Notes under the pieces: generated by a model | The model's input: the letters and a program-made list of their open reading frames with translations, nothing else | Databases searched by the model: none | What the model was told of the DNA's origin: nothing | Origin: Tanypteryx hageni | Lineage: Eukaryota; Arthropoda; Insecta; Odonata; Petaluridae | Length of the DNA: 64,000 nucleotides | NCBI GenBank assembly: GCA_028673005.1 | Contig: CM054114.1 | Location: 20,182,880-20,246,879 of the forward strand | Reading direction: 5' to 3' | Position numbers and translations under genes: made by a program | Part shown: piece after piece, positions 20,350 to 31,094 of the stretch | How positions within the stretch are numbered: position 1 is the first letter of the stretch | Layout: each line of letters starts with the position of its first letter

Positions 20350-21440
20350 CTACGTTCGCTTCACGCTAACAAATACAGACCAAATGTAGTTGATGTAAAC
20401 GCTACGCGAAAATTAGAAGTGTTTCAACCATCTGTGATGTTTCCCACTCCTAGTCGCGACACGGCGTTGCGAAAAGGATTTTGTATATCTCTCGTGACGC
20501 GCCATAAATACTCCTCACGTGCTTGTGGGCATCGACTCATCCATTATAGGTGTCCATACGTAGGGAGTAAATGGTTGGAGTATTTACCCGTTAGAATGTA
20601 TTCCGGAAGGTCGACGTAACGCATACACTGCCCCCCGATGTCTTTATTGCTGTGAGAGTGAGAAAAATAATACGCGGAAAATCGTAGTATATCGCCCCAG
20701 GGTGGAGGATAGAGGGAAGAATACAGCAGCCGTGCAAATCATAACCACGTTAAGTTGTTCCGATAAAATAAATCGTTATGCTAAGCTTTCATAGGTGTCT
20801 TATTATATAATAAGTTATGTTTGTCTCTGACGCTCGACTGTAGCACCGCTCTTAAAAAGGCTTTATAAAAGAGCGGGGAGATCGAGAACTATTTACGATT
20901 GACTGTAATGCTAGTTTGACAAACTTTCCGAGTAGATAGAAATTTGAAATTTGTTAGGAATATTTGATTTTTATATTAAAAGCCATTTACGAAAAAAATC
21001 CACAAAAAAGATCCGGGTTCGAGTGCAGTAGATAATTTCTATTTCCCGTAAGATAACACGTAAAAATCGATTTTTCGACTTATAGGCTTTTACTCTTTTG
21101 CAAGTTAAAATTAGAGATAATTGACCTATGATCTTCGGACCTGGACCGTTTTAAAGAAAATAAATAACGTTTCTTATTCTTATCGTTACATTTTGCTTAC
21201 GGAACAAAATCAAGTTCTACGTTTAAATCATATTGGAAAAATTTAAACCTTTTAACAATACGTTGCCTTGCCGACCGTGCCATTGTTAAACCCCGAGATT
21301 GTATTGTCGCCTTAATCCTTATACTATATGCGTAATACGTGCTTTTAATGCTTTAATACGAGAGGAGACAGAGGAAGAAAGAAAGGAGAGAGGTGGAGAG
21401 AGAGAGACACAAAATTAAATGTTCCATAAATTAAATATAA
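20350..21440. other. Unassigned DNA with a GA-rich tract
   Basis: A purine tract (GAGAGGAGACAGAGGAAGAA and on) lies at about 21360-21410. No gene recognised. Confidence 0.35.
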
Positions 21441-21444
21441 TTGT

Positions 21445-21690
21445 GGGTTATAAGAATTGTATAGCGTAATGTATTTCTTTTTCATACAATTTATATTCGT
21501 CCAAAACTATTTTTCTCTCTGGAACACTCAATTATGTGAATTTTATATTTATTGCTTAGTTTTTGGTGCCTATAAAAGTTGCTTTCATTAATTTTTATTT
21601 GAATTTTAACTTAATACTTAATTCACGCATACCCGTTATATTTGACGAGCAATTACGGTAGTAATTCTATAATGGGTTGACTGATACCTG
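21445..21690 (+). repeat. Dispersed repeat D, copy 1
   Basis: It shares in order TAGCGTAATGT, CCAAAACTATT, TTTTATATTTATTG, AATTTTAACTTAATACT-like and GACGAGCAATTA-like segments with 41545-41785, in the same orientation. Diverged, non-coding, class unknown. Confidence 0.6.
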
Positions 21691-21974
21691 ACCGAAAATC
21701 ATCGGGCTACAATTCCACAATTTGAAGCGAAATCAATCGTAAAATCACAGGATCTTTTAGTAAGCGTGGTGAATTAATGCAAAAAATAATTACTACAAAA
21801 GTAAAAATAATATATAGTAGGTGGTTCACGATTTTCACTGCACATAGATCGGAAGGCATGCTACCGAGAAAACTTAAATGGATGCTGGATGCTTTGCATG
21901 GTACTTGCGACCCTAGAAAAGGCCGTGTTAAGCAAAACCTTGCATTGGTTACCCATGGGAGTACATGGTTCAAC

Positions 21975-22085
21975 GACAATTTGTCGCATTTAGAATTTGC
22001 CTTGCTACGAATTTGCCATGCGACAAATTTATCTTGCGACGAATATGTCTTGCGACGATTTGCCCGCGACGAATTTGCGGTACAC
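21975..22085 (+). repeat. Degenerate ~16-bp tandem repeat
   Basis: Five to six imperfect units of the form TTGCGACGAATTTGYC lie in succession (CTACGAATTTGCC, ATGCGACAAATTTATC, TTGCGACGAATATGTC, TTGCGACGATTTGCC, CGCGACGAATTTGCGG). The short frames across it are repeat products. Confidence 0.65.
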
Positions 22086-22360
22086 CGGAGTACATGAGGT
22101 TACGTCTAATTGTAAGCTCCGCCTTGACTTCATCACGTTACAAGGTATCTATAGTATGTTGCAAATTGCTTTCTTTGTTCTTTTTTATAACCTTTAAGTC
22201 GAACAAAAACGTTTTATGATATTTAAGACCGTTCTGAAATTGTGCTAAAGTGAAATTGATGGCCGTGAAATTTGAGGCAATTCTCGAAAAAGAAAACCGA
22301 AGAATTGTAAAGGGAAACCGTCCAATTAAAGGAATGAATGTACTGCAAATATAAATTACA

Positions 22361-22530
22361 GTGCAGCTCCGTTAGTAAAAACTTGTAGGGACTTTAAATT
22401 TCATGATTTGAGCTAATGAGGTTTGTAAAAACTAAAACAAGGAGCATAGAGGTTTTTGCAGGAAACTGATTTAAACTATTTATACACTAGCATTTTGTAT
22501 TAACCGAGTTTGTATTATCGAGGTTTAACT
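22361..22530. mobile_element. Possible pogo/Tigger-like MITE
   Basis: The right end, read inward, gives CAGTTAAACCTCGATAATAC, close to Tigger-type termini. The left end CAGTGCAGCTCCGTTAGTAA is only partly similar, and only the left side has a clean TA neighbour. Tentative. Confidence 0.35.
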
Positions 22531-22726
22531 GAATATTCTGAAAGGTGATTATAATCGAAACAGAAAATTGTTAACTTTTTAATCATAACTAGTTGGGTAA
22601 AATAAACTCGCAGTTGAAACATGTTAAAGGCCCTCGAAATATATATTTTTAATAATATAAGTCCCATTAAACACTCACTTGTTTAAAGGAGAGCTATTGT
22701 AGGGTTTATTTAATTGGCGAGTTATA

Positions 22727-22900
22727 TTCATCAGTGTGACAACTCCTTCAGCCATAAAAATTTACTAAAATCCCGATGCATTTCGCCCACTAAGTGGGCA
22801 TCTTCAGGGGCGAACTTGTAACGACAGTGACTGAAAGTCAACTGTCAACATCGGGATTTTAGTAAATTTTTATGGCTGAAGGAGTTGTCACACTGATGAA
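22727..22900 (-). repeat. 52-bp perfect inverted repeat enclosing a hammerhead-like core
   Basis: Arms 22727-22778 and 22849-22900 are reverse complements across all 52 positions I compared (outer ends TTCATCAGTGTGACAACTCC). The 70-bp centre holds the hammerhead-like core described separately, whose 3' strand overlaps the left arm. A second, unrelated-sequence hairpin of the same design lies 170 bp away at 23072-23211. The design resembles the terminal repeats of Penelope-like elements, but no PLE coding sequence is attached. Confidence 0.8.
22772..22810 (-). ncRNA. Hammerhead ribozyme candidate with all core parts
   Basis: On the minus strand the order is CCC (stem I), CTGAAGA, a strong stem II hairpin GCCCACUUAGUGGGC, GAAA, UGCA, then UC and GGG. 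CUGANGA and GAAA are intact, the AUC triplet fits the NUH cleavage rule, and CCC pairs with GGG as stem I. Stem III would be tiny within one molecule (UGCA is self-complementary), as in minimal hammerheads that work poorly alone or as dimers. This is among the two best candidates in the window. Confidence 0.65.
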
Positions 22901-23071
22901 AATTGACCCATAAGTTAACCAAGCCACCAACCTTGACGAGTTGTATAATTAAACAATATTTTAGGAAATTTGAATACTATAAGGACGTTAGTTACACAAC
23001 ACCAAATATTCAAGAATAAGGACGTATGAATAAAAAGATGGAAAAAAGTACTCATTTCTAGTATTTCCAAT

Positions 23072-23211
23072 AGCCGCAACAAGGTTATATAAAACCGGAT
23101 ACGCATTTCGGCTGCAATGCAACCGTCTTTAGTGGCAATTCAGCGAAAGTAGGTTTTAAAAGAATTTGCAGCCGAGATGCGCATCTGGTTTTATATAACG
23201 TTATTGTGGCT
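23072..23211 (-). repeat. 46-bp inverted repeat enclosing a hammerhead-like core
   Basis: Arms 23072-23117 and 23166-23211 are imperfect reverse complements (AGCCGCAACAAGGTTATATA on the left, TATATAACGTTATTGTGGCT on the right). The left arm contains the GAAA strand, stem II strand and cleavage-site strand of the core. Similar interior sequence (AGTGGC, then TTCAGCGAAAGTA) occurs at 30664-30685. Confidence 0.75.
23098..23135 (-). ncRNA. Hammerhead ribozyme-like core with CTAAAGA
   Basis: The minus strand reads CTAAAGA (23126-23132), stem II GGUUGCAUUGCAGCC, GAAA (23106-23109), U-GCGU-A, then UC. Stem II, GAAA and the AUC triplet fit, but the core has A where the invariant G of CUGANGA should be, which would be expected to inactivate it. 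Confidence 0.45.
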
Positions 23212-23214
23212 GTC

Positions 23215-24365
23215 GGAGATATCCGAGACCTTTTTCAATCTTTTGATTTTCAAGCGCTTGTTCGTGAATTTTTTCAGGTAATGATACGAGCTCGATTCTT
23301 TGGTGAACTACCAAATACAACAAGTATAATTTACCTGCCGATGATACGATAAACTATAAAGCAAGTGAAATTGAATCGTATCTTGCTGCCCAGTTACACT
23401 TTGAAAACCCAAGAAACGAACTGGAATAGGATAGCAGCTTTTTTCAGAATATAAACATTTTCATCGCAGTCTAAATCCTTTTCTTTCTCTGATATTTCGG
23501 CGGAGATACTTTCCTCGGCCGGCTGAAGCTAAAACAAAACAGAGGCCCAGTCGGTGTCTGCGTCGTAGCCGTCATTCCAGATCAGATAAGTCGAGACGAA
23601 ATAAAACTCGCGTTATCAAACATGCGTTGGCCCATAAAATCTCTCCAGACCAGACCGCCGATGTTTGTTTTCTTAATCCTGCTAGACCACGCCAGATTTC
23701 GAGAGCAAATAGTAACGTTTTGGCAGTTGAAGCACGAGCCAGTTTTTTATGTACGTAAAGTGGCAATTTTTTAATGAGACCAAATCATCGTGAGGGTAAT
23801 TTTTTTCTCACGGAAACTTAAGAATCTCGGAAATTATATTTCGGATAAAAGTGAAAAATTGTTACAAATTTTTCTATCTAAAATATGGAGCCAGAGCTCT
23901 TCACGTTGGAAAAATATTCGCCGCAGTTAAAAAATATATAATTAATGTTCAGTTAAATTAATATCAATAAAAGGACCATCTTTGATGTAGTATTTATTTA
24001 TCACAGAAATGTAGGTATTTATTTTACAGTGAAAAACTATAAATTAAGAAAAAGCAGTACTTTGTAGTAATTATCGTTTCAAATATTCTCATCAAACGTT
24101 TACGAGTAACTACTCGAGAATTTTTTCCACCTCAAGTTTAAATTGTGTTAATTCCACAATCATTCTCCTCTATTTAGCTTACCGAATATTTTGTAAATAC
24201 TTTGTATCAACATTGTTGTCTTTGGCCCTTTTACCAAGTTTTTGTAACATTTTATACTATGTTGCTTTCGCCTTCTTTTCCAACTCCCTTCCTTTTCCTA
24301 ACCGTTTATTCAATTATCTTCCATTCGTTTTCTGTGTAACCCCTCCTATCTCCCTCTCCCCCCTT
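23215..24365. other. Unassigned DNA
   Basis: No recognised gene or transposon. Confidence 0.35.
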
Positions 24366-24367
24366 TT

Positions 24368-24660
24368 TTACTCTCTCCAGATACGTAGTATAGGGGAAAG
24401 TATTGTATTCATGGAAAAAATCTGATGTGGCCACCACATGACTTAACTGTAATATTTCTAAAAATTACAAATAGGTTAGATAATAATAAATATTTTAAGA
24501 AACTGCGAGAAAATTTTAGACTTTACAAAGAACAGAAATAAACTCAAACCATAGCCTTCTGATATTGGATATAGCCACAAAGCTCCAACAATTATTAAAT
24601 TAAAAAAGAACGCTAAGAATATAAGATATCTCTTAAACAATATGCATTATATGGAAAACT
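24368..24660 (+). repeat. Family A repeat, copy 5, with complete left TIR
   Basis: The left end (24368-24425) reads CTCTCTCCAGATACGTAGTA then TAGGGGAAAGTATTG. It is the inverted complement of the right end seen at 36240-36320, defining TIRs of about 55 bp for the family. The copy stops in the interior near 24660, where the repeat C sequence begins. Confidence 0.75.
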
Positions 24661-25155
24661 GTCATAGAGAAATGCTGTAAACGCTGTTCTGTTTTGGCCA
24701 TCTAGGAGACCCAGTGAAAACTATTTTCGTTTAGGAAAGTGTCCAGGTTCGACTCCAGGAGACAATTATATTTTCTCATGTTTACACATGAGTTTAAATT
24801 TTTCAACGTGCGAGGTTTATTTCCTTCATTCATTAAAATACGTAAATATGGACCGTATTTCTCCGTTTTTGCTTAATTCGATATCCAAAACTATAAAATG
24901 TCTTATCCTTGCGATGTTTAGATGTTCCACGGAAGAATTTGTGAAGAACAAGCGTTTCTTTTCGAAATATTATAGCTTTTTCGTATTGTTTCCACGTTGT
25001 TGCCTCCGATTGAATTAGCGTCTATTAAGCCTTCATATAGACGAAAGAATTGCGTTATTCGCTTCGTGATTTTTATGAAGCATCGAAATTATTATTTTGG
25101 CAACGTCAAATAATAGATTGAAACATTAATGATTGCAGATAATTATTATTCAGTA
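24660..25155 (+). repeat. Dispersed repeat C, copy 1
   Basis: It matches 56755-57150 in the same orientation: TTCGACTCC(A/G)GGAGACA, GGTTTA(T/G)TTCCTTCATT, ATGTTTAGATGTT, TTTCTTTTCGAAAT, TTAGCGTCTATTAAGCCTT. The TTCGACTCC segment is pol III B-box-like but no matching A box is evident. Class unknown. Confidence 0.7.
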
Positions 25156-25389
25156 AACTGCGTGTGGACTGTGGGTGGTTTTAACGATTGACTAAAAAAA
25201 AATCTTTCTTTATTTCTATAGGTACTGGAATATTCCCTTTTTCGTGAGTAAAATCATTTTATTCTACATATTTAATGTCTATTAACGCAAGTAGGTCTAT
25301 GTTTCAGTTTAAAATTTGGTAAGGAGAATATGGGACATTATTAAGGGATGAAAAATAAACACATTGTTCACAAAAAAATAATTTGTTGG

Positions 25390-26412
25390 TGATAATTTAA
25401 ACAATATGATCCAAACGGAACTTATGATGCCCAATTTCCACATAATATTTATTTAATACTTATATTGGCTTTAATAGCTTTAAAATCGCCGCGGATGAGT
25501 TGCTCTTTGTGTTCCACAATTTCATAATTTAGCGTTGTAAAATATTACACATTCGAACGGAATATTAAATTGATCACATGCATTTGTGTTGCAAAAACAA
25601 GATTGGAAACGTGTACTCCATGTCGGAGTACAAAGTTTCCAAATGCGTTCTTTGAGATATCACAATGTTCTCAATATTTTTCGCACAGGCGAGAATTTAA
25701 CAAGAAACAAGCGAGGTACGTTTTAAAATACATGTAGGTCTTCATGTAAAGTGGTCGTAATTGTTGTCCGATTTTAACCAAAATTGAAATCGGTCGATAA
25801 ATTTTAGAAAAACTCCCCAATGCCAAATTTCATCATAATACGTCCAGCGGTTTCCGAGTTTTAACATGCGGACGTACGGTCGGACGGAAAATATGCGCTC
25901 ACTTGTGGTGCACTTAGTGCAAAGAACGCATAATAACGCGCATATCCATTACCGAATCCAAGTCCAACAATAGTTGTTGCTATGGCAAAACTCGTAATGA
26001 GTGATAAACACTGCAAAAACGCTAGTATTTACGCGAAATGCGAAGAAATACGACCGAGAAGTAAAATTCTACGATAAAAATTAGAATCGCCATTCCTTTC
26101 CTCAGAGAATAGTACAAAACTCGCTCCGATATTACAATTCTAAGATTTTTAATGCGGAAGAGAAAATTACCCTGCACGATGGATTTCAGATTTCCCATGT
26201 AAATCAAATGGAAAGGATAGTTCCTGTAATCGAACACGGTGCTTCCAATATTCGCATCAAAAACTATCCTAGGGAGCTCGGTCCAAATAGCAAAAGATTT
26301 CCACCAAGCATTATGAAAATCGGTCTATTGGTGCAAAAGTTGATAGGGGGAACATACAGACAGCAAAACACAACGACGAAACTATAAGCCTATTTTCATT
26401 CTGGAGAGCAGG
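25390..26412 (+). repeat. Family T repeat, copy 3, interrupted by family B
   Basis: Left part 25390-25600 and right part about 25945-26412 align with copy 1. The gap holds a short family B element. This copy includes GATCCAAACGGAACTTATGA at its left, which is outside copy 1 at the window edge but present at the end of copy 2. Confidence 0.75.
25650..25932 (-). mobile_element. Family B TIR element, short copy inside family T
   Basis: It is bounded by AATGCGTTCTTTG (left) and CAAAGAACGCATAAT (right), the same end sequence type as the 9.2-kb copy. The interior has GTCCGATTTTAACCAAAATT and a GTCGATAAATTT segment. Just left of it is a hairpin (GTACTCC ATGTC GGAGTAC near 25613). Non-coding. Confidence 0.65.
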
Positions 26413-26414
26413 CT

Positions 26415-28340
26415 AAAAATGAAATAAATTGATGAATTAGTTGTGTATGAAAAAATTGCATGTATTTCAATAAAAAGGAACAATTTTAAAGCAGTAATGG
26501 CATAAATCTTGGAAAATAGTTGTTTGTCATTAATTTCCTCTCTAAGGTGACTTTTAAACGTACGGATTTCTGACTGACTTTGAAAAGTTTTTGCTGGTAC
26601 CACTAGTTATAATAGTTGCGAATCAGCGTAAATTTCCTAAATATCTAAAAATGGCTTTTCCGCGTAAATTCTCGAAATCGGTACTGAGTTAATCACCACG
26701 GTTGGTCACAAACGAAACACGCATTCTAAATCTTTTTGTTAAAGTTATGGAGATATTTTTTAAGCAATATTTTTCTTTGTCGTCATATGGCGGTTCATCG
26801 TGTGTTTAGTAATATCTTTTATTCTTAATTATCCGGTTTTATAGGAATAGTTCTTGGTGGCACTCATCCCATTCGCCTACTCAAGAGATGTAACTAATCC
26901 TCTTTACTTTTTAATTGCTGGCCGCGGCCTTGAAAATGTTCTGGTAGGAACAAATTGATATACATTAGACTGGTATCATTTATTAGCTAGGATTTGTTAA
27001 TTGCTAATGTTTTCATAGTAAAATAACGGTGCCCAAGCGTAGCATAATATGTATGCAGCCGTTTCAAGAGAAACGAATTTATCTGCTTATCTGTGTGTGT
27101 AAAAATTGTTTTCTCTTTAAATGTAAGGTTTATCTTAAGCTATCAGCATCTTTTAAGGCAGAATGCTTATTTACATTTATTTTTTTAATATTTAGTCACA
27201 GGGTTGCATCACTTTTATATTAAGGAATAGAGATATTTTTTTTATTGGAAGGAAAACAATCTCGTTACCGTCTCTCGTTTATGTATATTATATTGAAAAT
27301 ATAGATCTATCCAGTGAACGTTTTTGCACATTATGTTTGTATTGATAAAAATGAAGTAGCATATGCCACGAGAAGTTTTTACGCTGATAGCACAAACAAG
27401 AGCAGTAAAATCACCATAATTTGCACATGTTATCTCCTTTAAAATGGATGATTTCGTTGATTGGAGAACGCACCATTTACAAATGAGACGCCTAAATATC
27501 TGAAATGGGAAAGTTAGTGCATGTCGTATGTTTATTATGGCTACAAATAGAGTAGTTTTCATGGACCCCTAAATGTTTGCTTTCCGCATTACAATATTGT
27601 ATGTCGGGTGGTCGGACGTAACCACTCCAGGGGGAGTATTGTTGCTACATACTATGGACTTGGTATCAGTGAGCAAATTTTTTAAAATCTCCGGTCGGTG
27701 TTTATGCGGCAGAATTTAGTTTATTTTGCATTCCACTTGCATTTTTTTCTTTATATAAAATTATTTTTTCGCAACATTTGTATCTTATTCAATTATCAAT
27801 CGGTGGCTATCTTTAATTTAATAGTTTTGTTTTTCTTTATTTTATGTGTGGATCTTCGAGAAACAACCTTGAAATTTTCGGTAATTGCATTTTATTATTC
27901 AAGCAATGTTTAATTCAGTAGATTTGGACTTGGACATGGAAACTTTTTACACATTATAGCTCAAACGCCATGGTTACATGACCTAAAATTACAAATTTAT
28001 GAAACATTGAAATCCCAAAATTCTTTTTCGATGACCCTGTATATGGGAGTCAATTGAGCACCTGGGAAGCGAAGAAAGTACCAATAAACAGATGAAAGGA
28101 TTCTCAACATCGTCACCACTTATGCTGATCGCGAAATCATCGAATTCCTCCGAGGGCTGGCACACAACTTTCTGATGGAATAGCTCGTGGCTTTCTCCTA
28201 TTCTCATATTCCGTATTCACAACCATATTCCACTATTCACCAGTTCTCCTGTTCTCTATTCTGCATCACTTTCTGATTGTTAGTCACTGCACAAATAAAT
28301 ACACTTCTCTCCATTCCTGCACCTTTGCATTAATTAATTT
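26415..28340. other. Unassigned DNA
   Basis: AT-rich with no recognised element. Several short frames (for example 27242-27562 minus and 27989-28207 minus) carry no domain I recognise. Confidence 0.35.
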
Positions 28341-28344
28341 ACTC

Positions 28345-28412
28345 GGGACCAAACTGTAAGGGATCAAATCGGCGGGACCAAATTGTCCTGGGACCAAATT
28401 GTCGCGGACCGG
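28345..28412 (+). repeat. Short tandem repeat (GGGACCAAATTGTC-like)
   Basis: Four imperfect units: CGGGACCAAACTGTAA, GGGATCAAATCGG, CGGGACCAAATTGTCCT, GGGACCAAATTGTCG. It directly precedes the 3' tail of the LINE. Confidence 0.7.
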
Positions 28413-28423
28413 GTATATAATAT

Positions 28424-30635
28424 TCATCTACATCTACAGTTTACCCTGCAAGCCACCGCAAGGGTGTGTGGCAGGGAGTGTATTAACACCAAGGGGAAAA
28501 CTCCAAACTTAGGCCTTGGGTTTACGCCCCTACGCGAGGTTACTTTTGATCGCAAGTTTTATTCTGCTCAGCTATCGTTCTAGGGAAAAATGAGCCTTTG
28601 TATCTCTCTGTCCTACAGGCTATCTCTCTTATTTTACGAGGATGGTCCATTCTACCGATATAGGTTGGAGTTCTTATTATTTCTTTGGACGTCGCTGGAG
28701 AAAGTACTCGTTCTAAATCTTTCAAGAAGTTTTAACCTAGCACGTGATCGGCGCTCAGCTAGTGATTTCCATCCTAAGTCCTGTATCAAGCCTGTAACGC
28801 TTTTATTTCTATCATAACAATTTTTGACGAATCTAGCAGCTTTTCGCTGCACTTTCTCTAACTCGGCGATTAATCCTTTCTCGTACGGATCCCATATGCT
28901 CGACGCATACTCTAGCAGCGGTCTAACTAAAGAAAAGTAACATGTCTCTTTGACTTTTTCTTTGCTTTTACCTACTATCCGTTTGATGAATCCTAGTTTC
29001 TGCTTAGCTTTCCCGGATATATTTCGTATGTGTGTGTCCCACGAGAGGTTACTTGTTCAAATGACATCTAAGTATTTGACGGATTCGGCTAATTTTAGAT
29101 GTACGCCTTCTATACAGTAATCATCGCCTCAATTTCTTTGTTTCTCCAGAATCTCATGACGGAACACTTACCTAAGTTCAGCTCTAATTTCCACTCTTTA
29201 CACACTCGAGAATTGCGTGTAGGTAGTTAGAAAGTAATGCTTGATCAGCAGGACTGTTAATCTCTCTGTAAACTACCGTATCATCCGCGAATAACTTGAT
29301 TTTACTTGTAATAACATTATCTAAGTCATTTATGTATATAAGTAATAATAGGGGACCGATGACACTTCCCTGTGGAACGCCGTTGGACACGCTGACCGAA
29401 TCTGATTTAAATCCATCAATGACTACCATTTGTTCCCGATCATTGAGAAAGTCCCTGATCCACTCGATTATCTTTCGATTTATTCCACAGGCTTGTAATT
29501 TTTTCAATAACTTAATATGAGGGACTTTATCGAATGCCTTCTTGAAGCCAAGAAAAACCGCGTCTAGCTGGGTCTTTCGATCACTGGATCGTAGTATATC
29601 ATGTGCAAACAGAGCGAGCTGAGTTTCACAAGATCTTGCCTTCCTAAAAACCGTGCTGATATTTACTGAGCAAGTCCTGGCTATCTAAGAAGTCCATCGC
29701 AGAACTAACGATGATGTGCTCTAGAATCTTGCAAGATATTGAGGTTAGCGAAATCGGCCTGTAGTTTTCTCGGTCGTATTTTTTCCCGCCTTTATGTAGC
29801 GGAGTTATAAACGCTAATTTCCATTCCTTAGGTATAACGCCATGACTAAGTGACTTACTGAAAACTGTTTCGAGATAAGGTGCTATTTCTAACGCTGATT
29901 CCTTTAATACTCTAGCTGGTATCTCTTCCGGTCCCGGGGATTTATATGCATTGATGATTTTGTGCTGTTCTGCTATACCTTTCGCTGATATAAGTATATC
30001 GTTCATCTTCTCTTCGCTTGGTTCGGGTGGATCGACCTTCCTTTTCTCCACTTCGGTCGTAAATACGCTTTGAAAAAATGAGTTTAACAAGTTTCCTTTA
30101 TCAATGCTATCGTGAACTACCTCTCCTTTGTCGTTTCTTAATGGTGCTACGGTTGGGCGTCGATCTTGAACTTCTCTAACATAAGACCAAAAGATTTGGG
30201 ATTTTCGTTTAGATGTTCACAGAGAATCTTTTTCTTAAAGTTCATTAATGCCTTGCGCATAATCATTTTAGTCCAAGTCCAACAATTTCTGTACTTGTTT
30301 GAAATTTTATTTATTACCTCCTGTGACATATTATTTTTGGCGCATTTAAGTTTTGAGTGAAGCTTTCTTTGTCGCCTGAGAGCACATCTAACCTGCCGAT
30401 TATACCACCTAGGTTCTCCATTATCGGTAATATATTTACTTGGTATGTACGTATTTATACCTGTTCTAATTACTGATAAGAAAGCTTTCCAAGTTTCCTC
30501 AACGTTATTCGTGCTTGCTAATTTTCTGAAAGTTGCGAAATCTTTAATAAGTTTCTCTTTAAAGTCCGTAAAGTTAGCATTTTTAAATATGTACACTTTT
30601 CGCTTCATGACGAGGCTATGAAAAACAAGCTGCAC
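28424..30635 (-). pseudogene. CR1/L2-type LINE ORF2 remnant (reverse transcriptase)
   Basis: Minus strand. An N-terminal segment (30635-30147) includes RWYNRQVRCALRRQRKL. The RT begins in 30090-29644: NAYKSPGPEEIPARVLKE, LAFITPLHKGGKKYDRENYR, PISLTSISCKILEHII, KYQHGF. It continues in another frame (RKARSCETQLALFAHDILRS, LDAVFLGFKKAFDKVPHIKL), then VSNGVPQGSVIGPLL and the catalytic FADDT (29507-29184). A C-terminal piece VQRKAARFVKNCYDRNKSV, DLGWKSLAERRSRARL lies at 28852-28652. Frameshifts near 30150, 29645 and after 29184 make it non-functional. The 3' end carries CATCTACATCTACAG and GCAAGCCACCGCAAGGGTG. The element is 5'-truncated; no endonuclease is seen. Confidence 0.9.
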
Positions 30636-30690
30636 GTTTCGGCTACAGTGCGGCCGCCTTCAGTGGCTCTTCAGCGAAAGTATATTGTGA
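30625..30690 (-). ncRNA. Degenerate hammerhead-like core beside the LINE
   Basis: The minus strand reads CTGAAGG (expected CUGANGA), a GGC...GCC stem, then GAAA (30637-30640). Downstream on the plus strand, AGTGGCTCTTCAGCGAAAGT matches the 23.1-kb locus. The last A of the core is G, so activity is unlikely. Confidence 0.4.
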
Positions 30691-31090
30691 ATTTTTTTTA
30701 TAATCAATTGCTTACTCTTGAATATATTTTCAGCCATGAAGCAGGCATTTTATTCTATTGCGAAGGCTTAGCAATCAAATTATATTTTACCTCCCGTAAA
30801 TTCATCGCTAATTCTCGAGTTGTTGTTCTCCAGAAAATTTGTCGGCAGGCCAGGTCGTATTCCATCTAGAACATCGTAAATAATCGAACAACGCTCGCCA
30901 CGGGGCGCTACGAACGTCCAAAATGTTTTTATTTAAAGAGTATCGGAGGGGATCATCGCTTTTGCTTGCGAGTATCAGAGCACGTCGCTTTTTGGTCTCC
31001 GGATATTGATTTTTTCCTTCGAGCGAATTGACGTTCTTCCGCCGCTTGAGAAACCTCTTTTCCTCCGAAAGCTCGTTCTATTCATACCTT
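30691..31090. other. Unassigned DNA
   Basis: No recognised gene or element. Confidence 0.35.
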
Positions 31091-31094
31091 ATCC

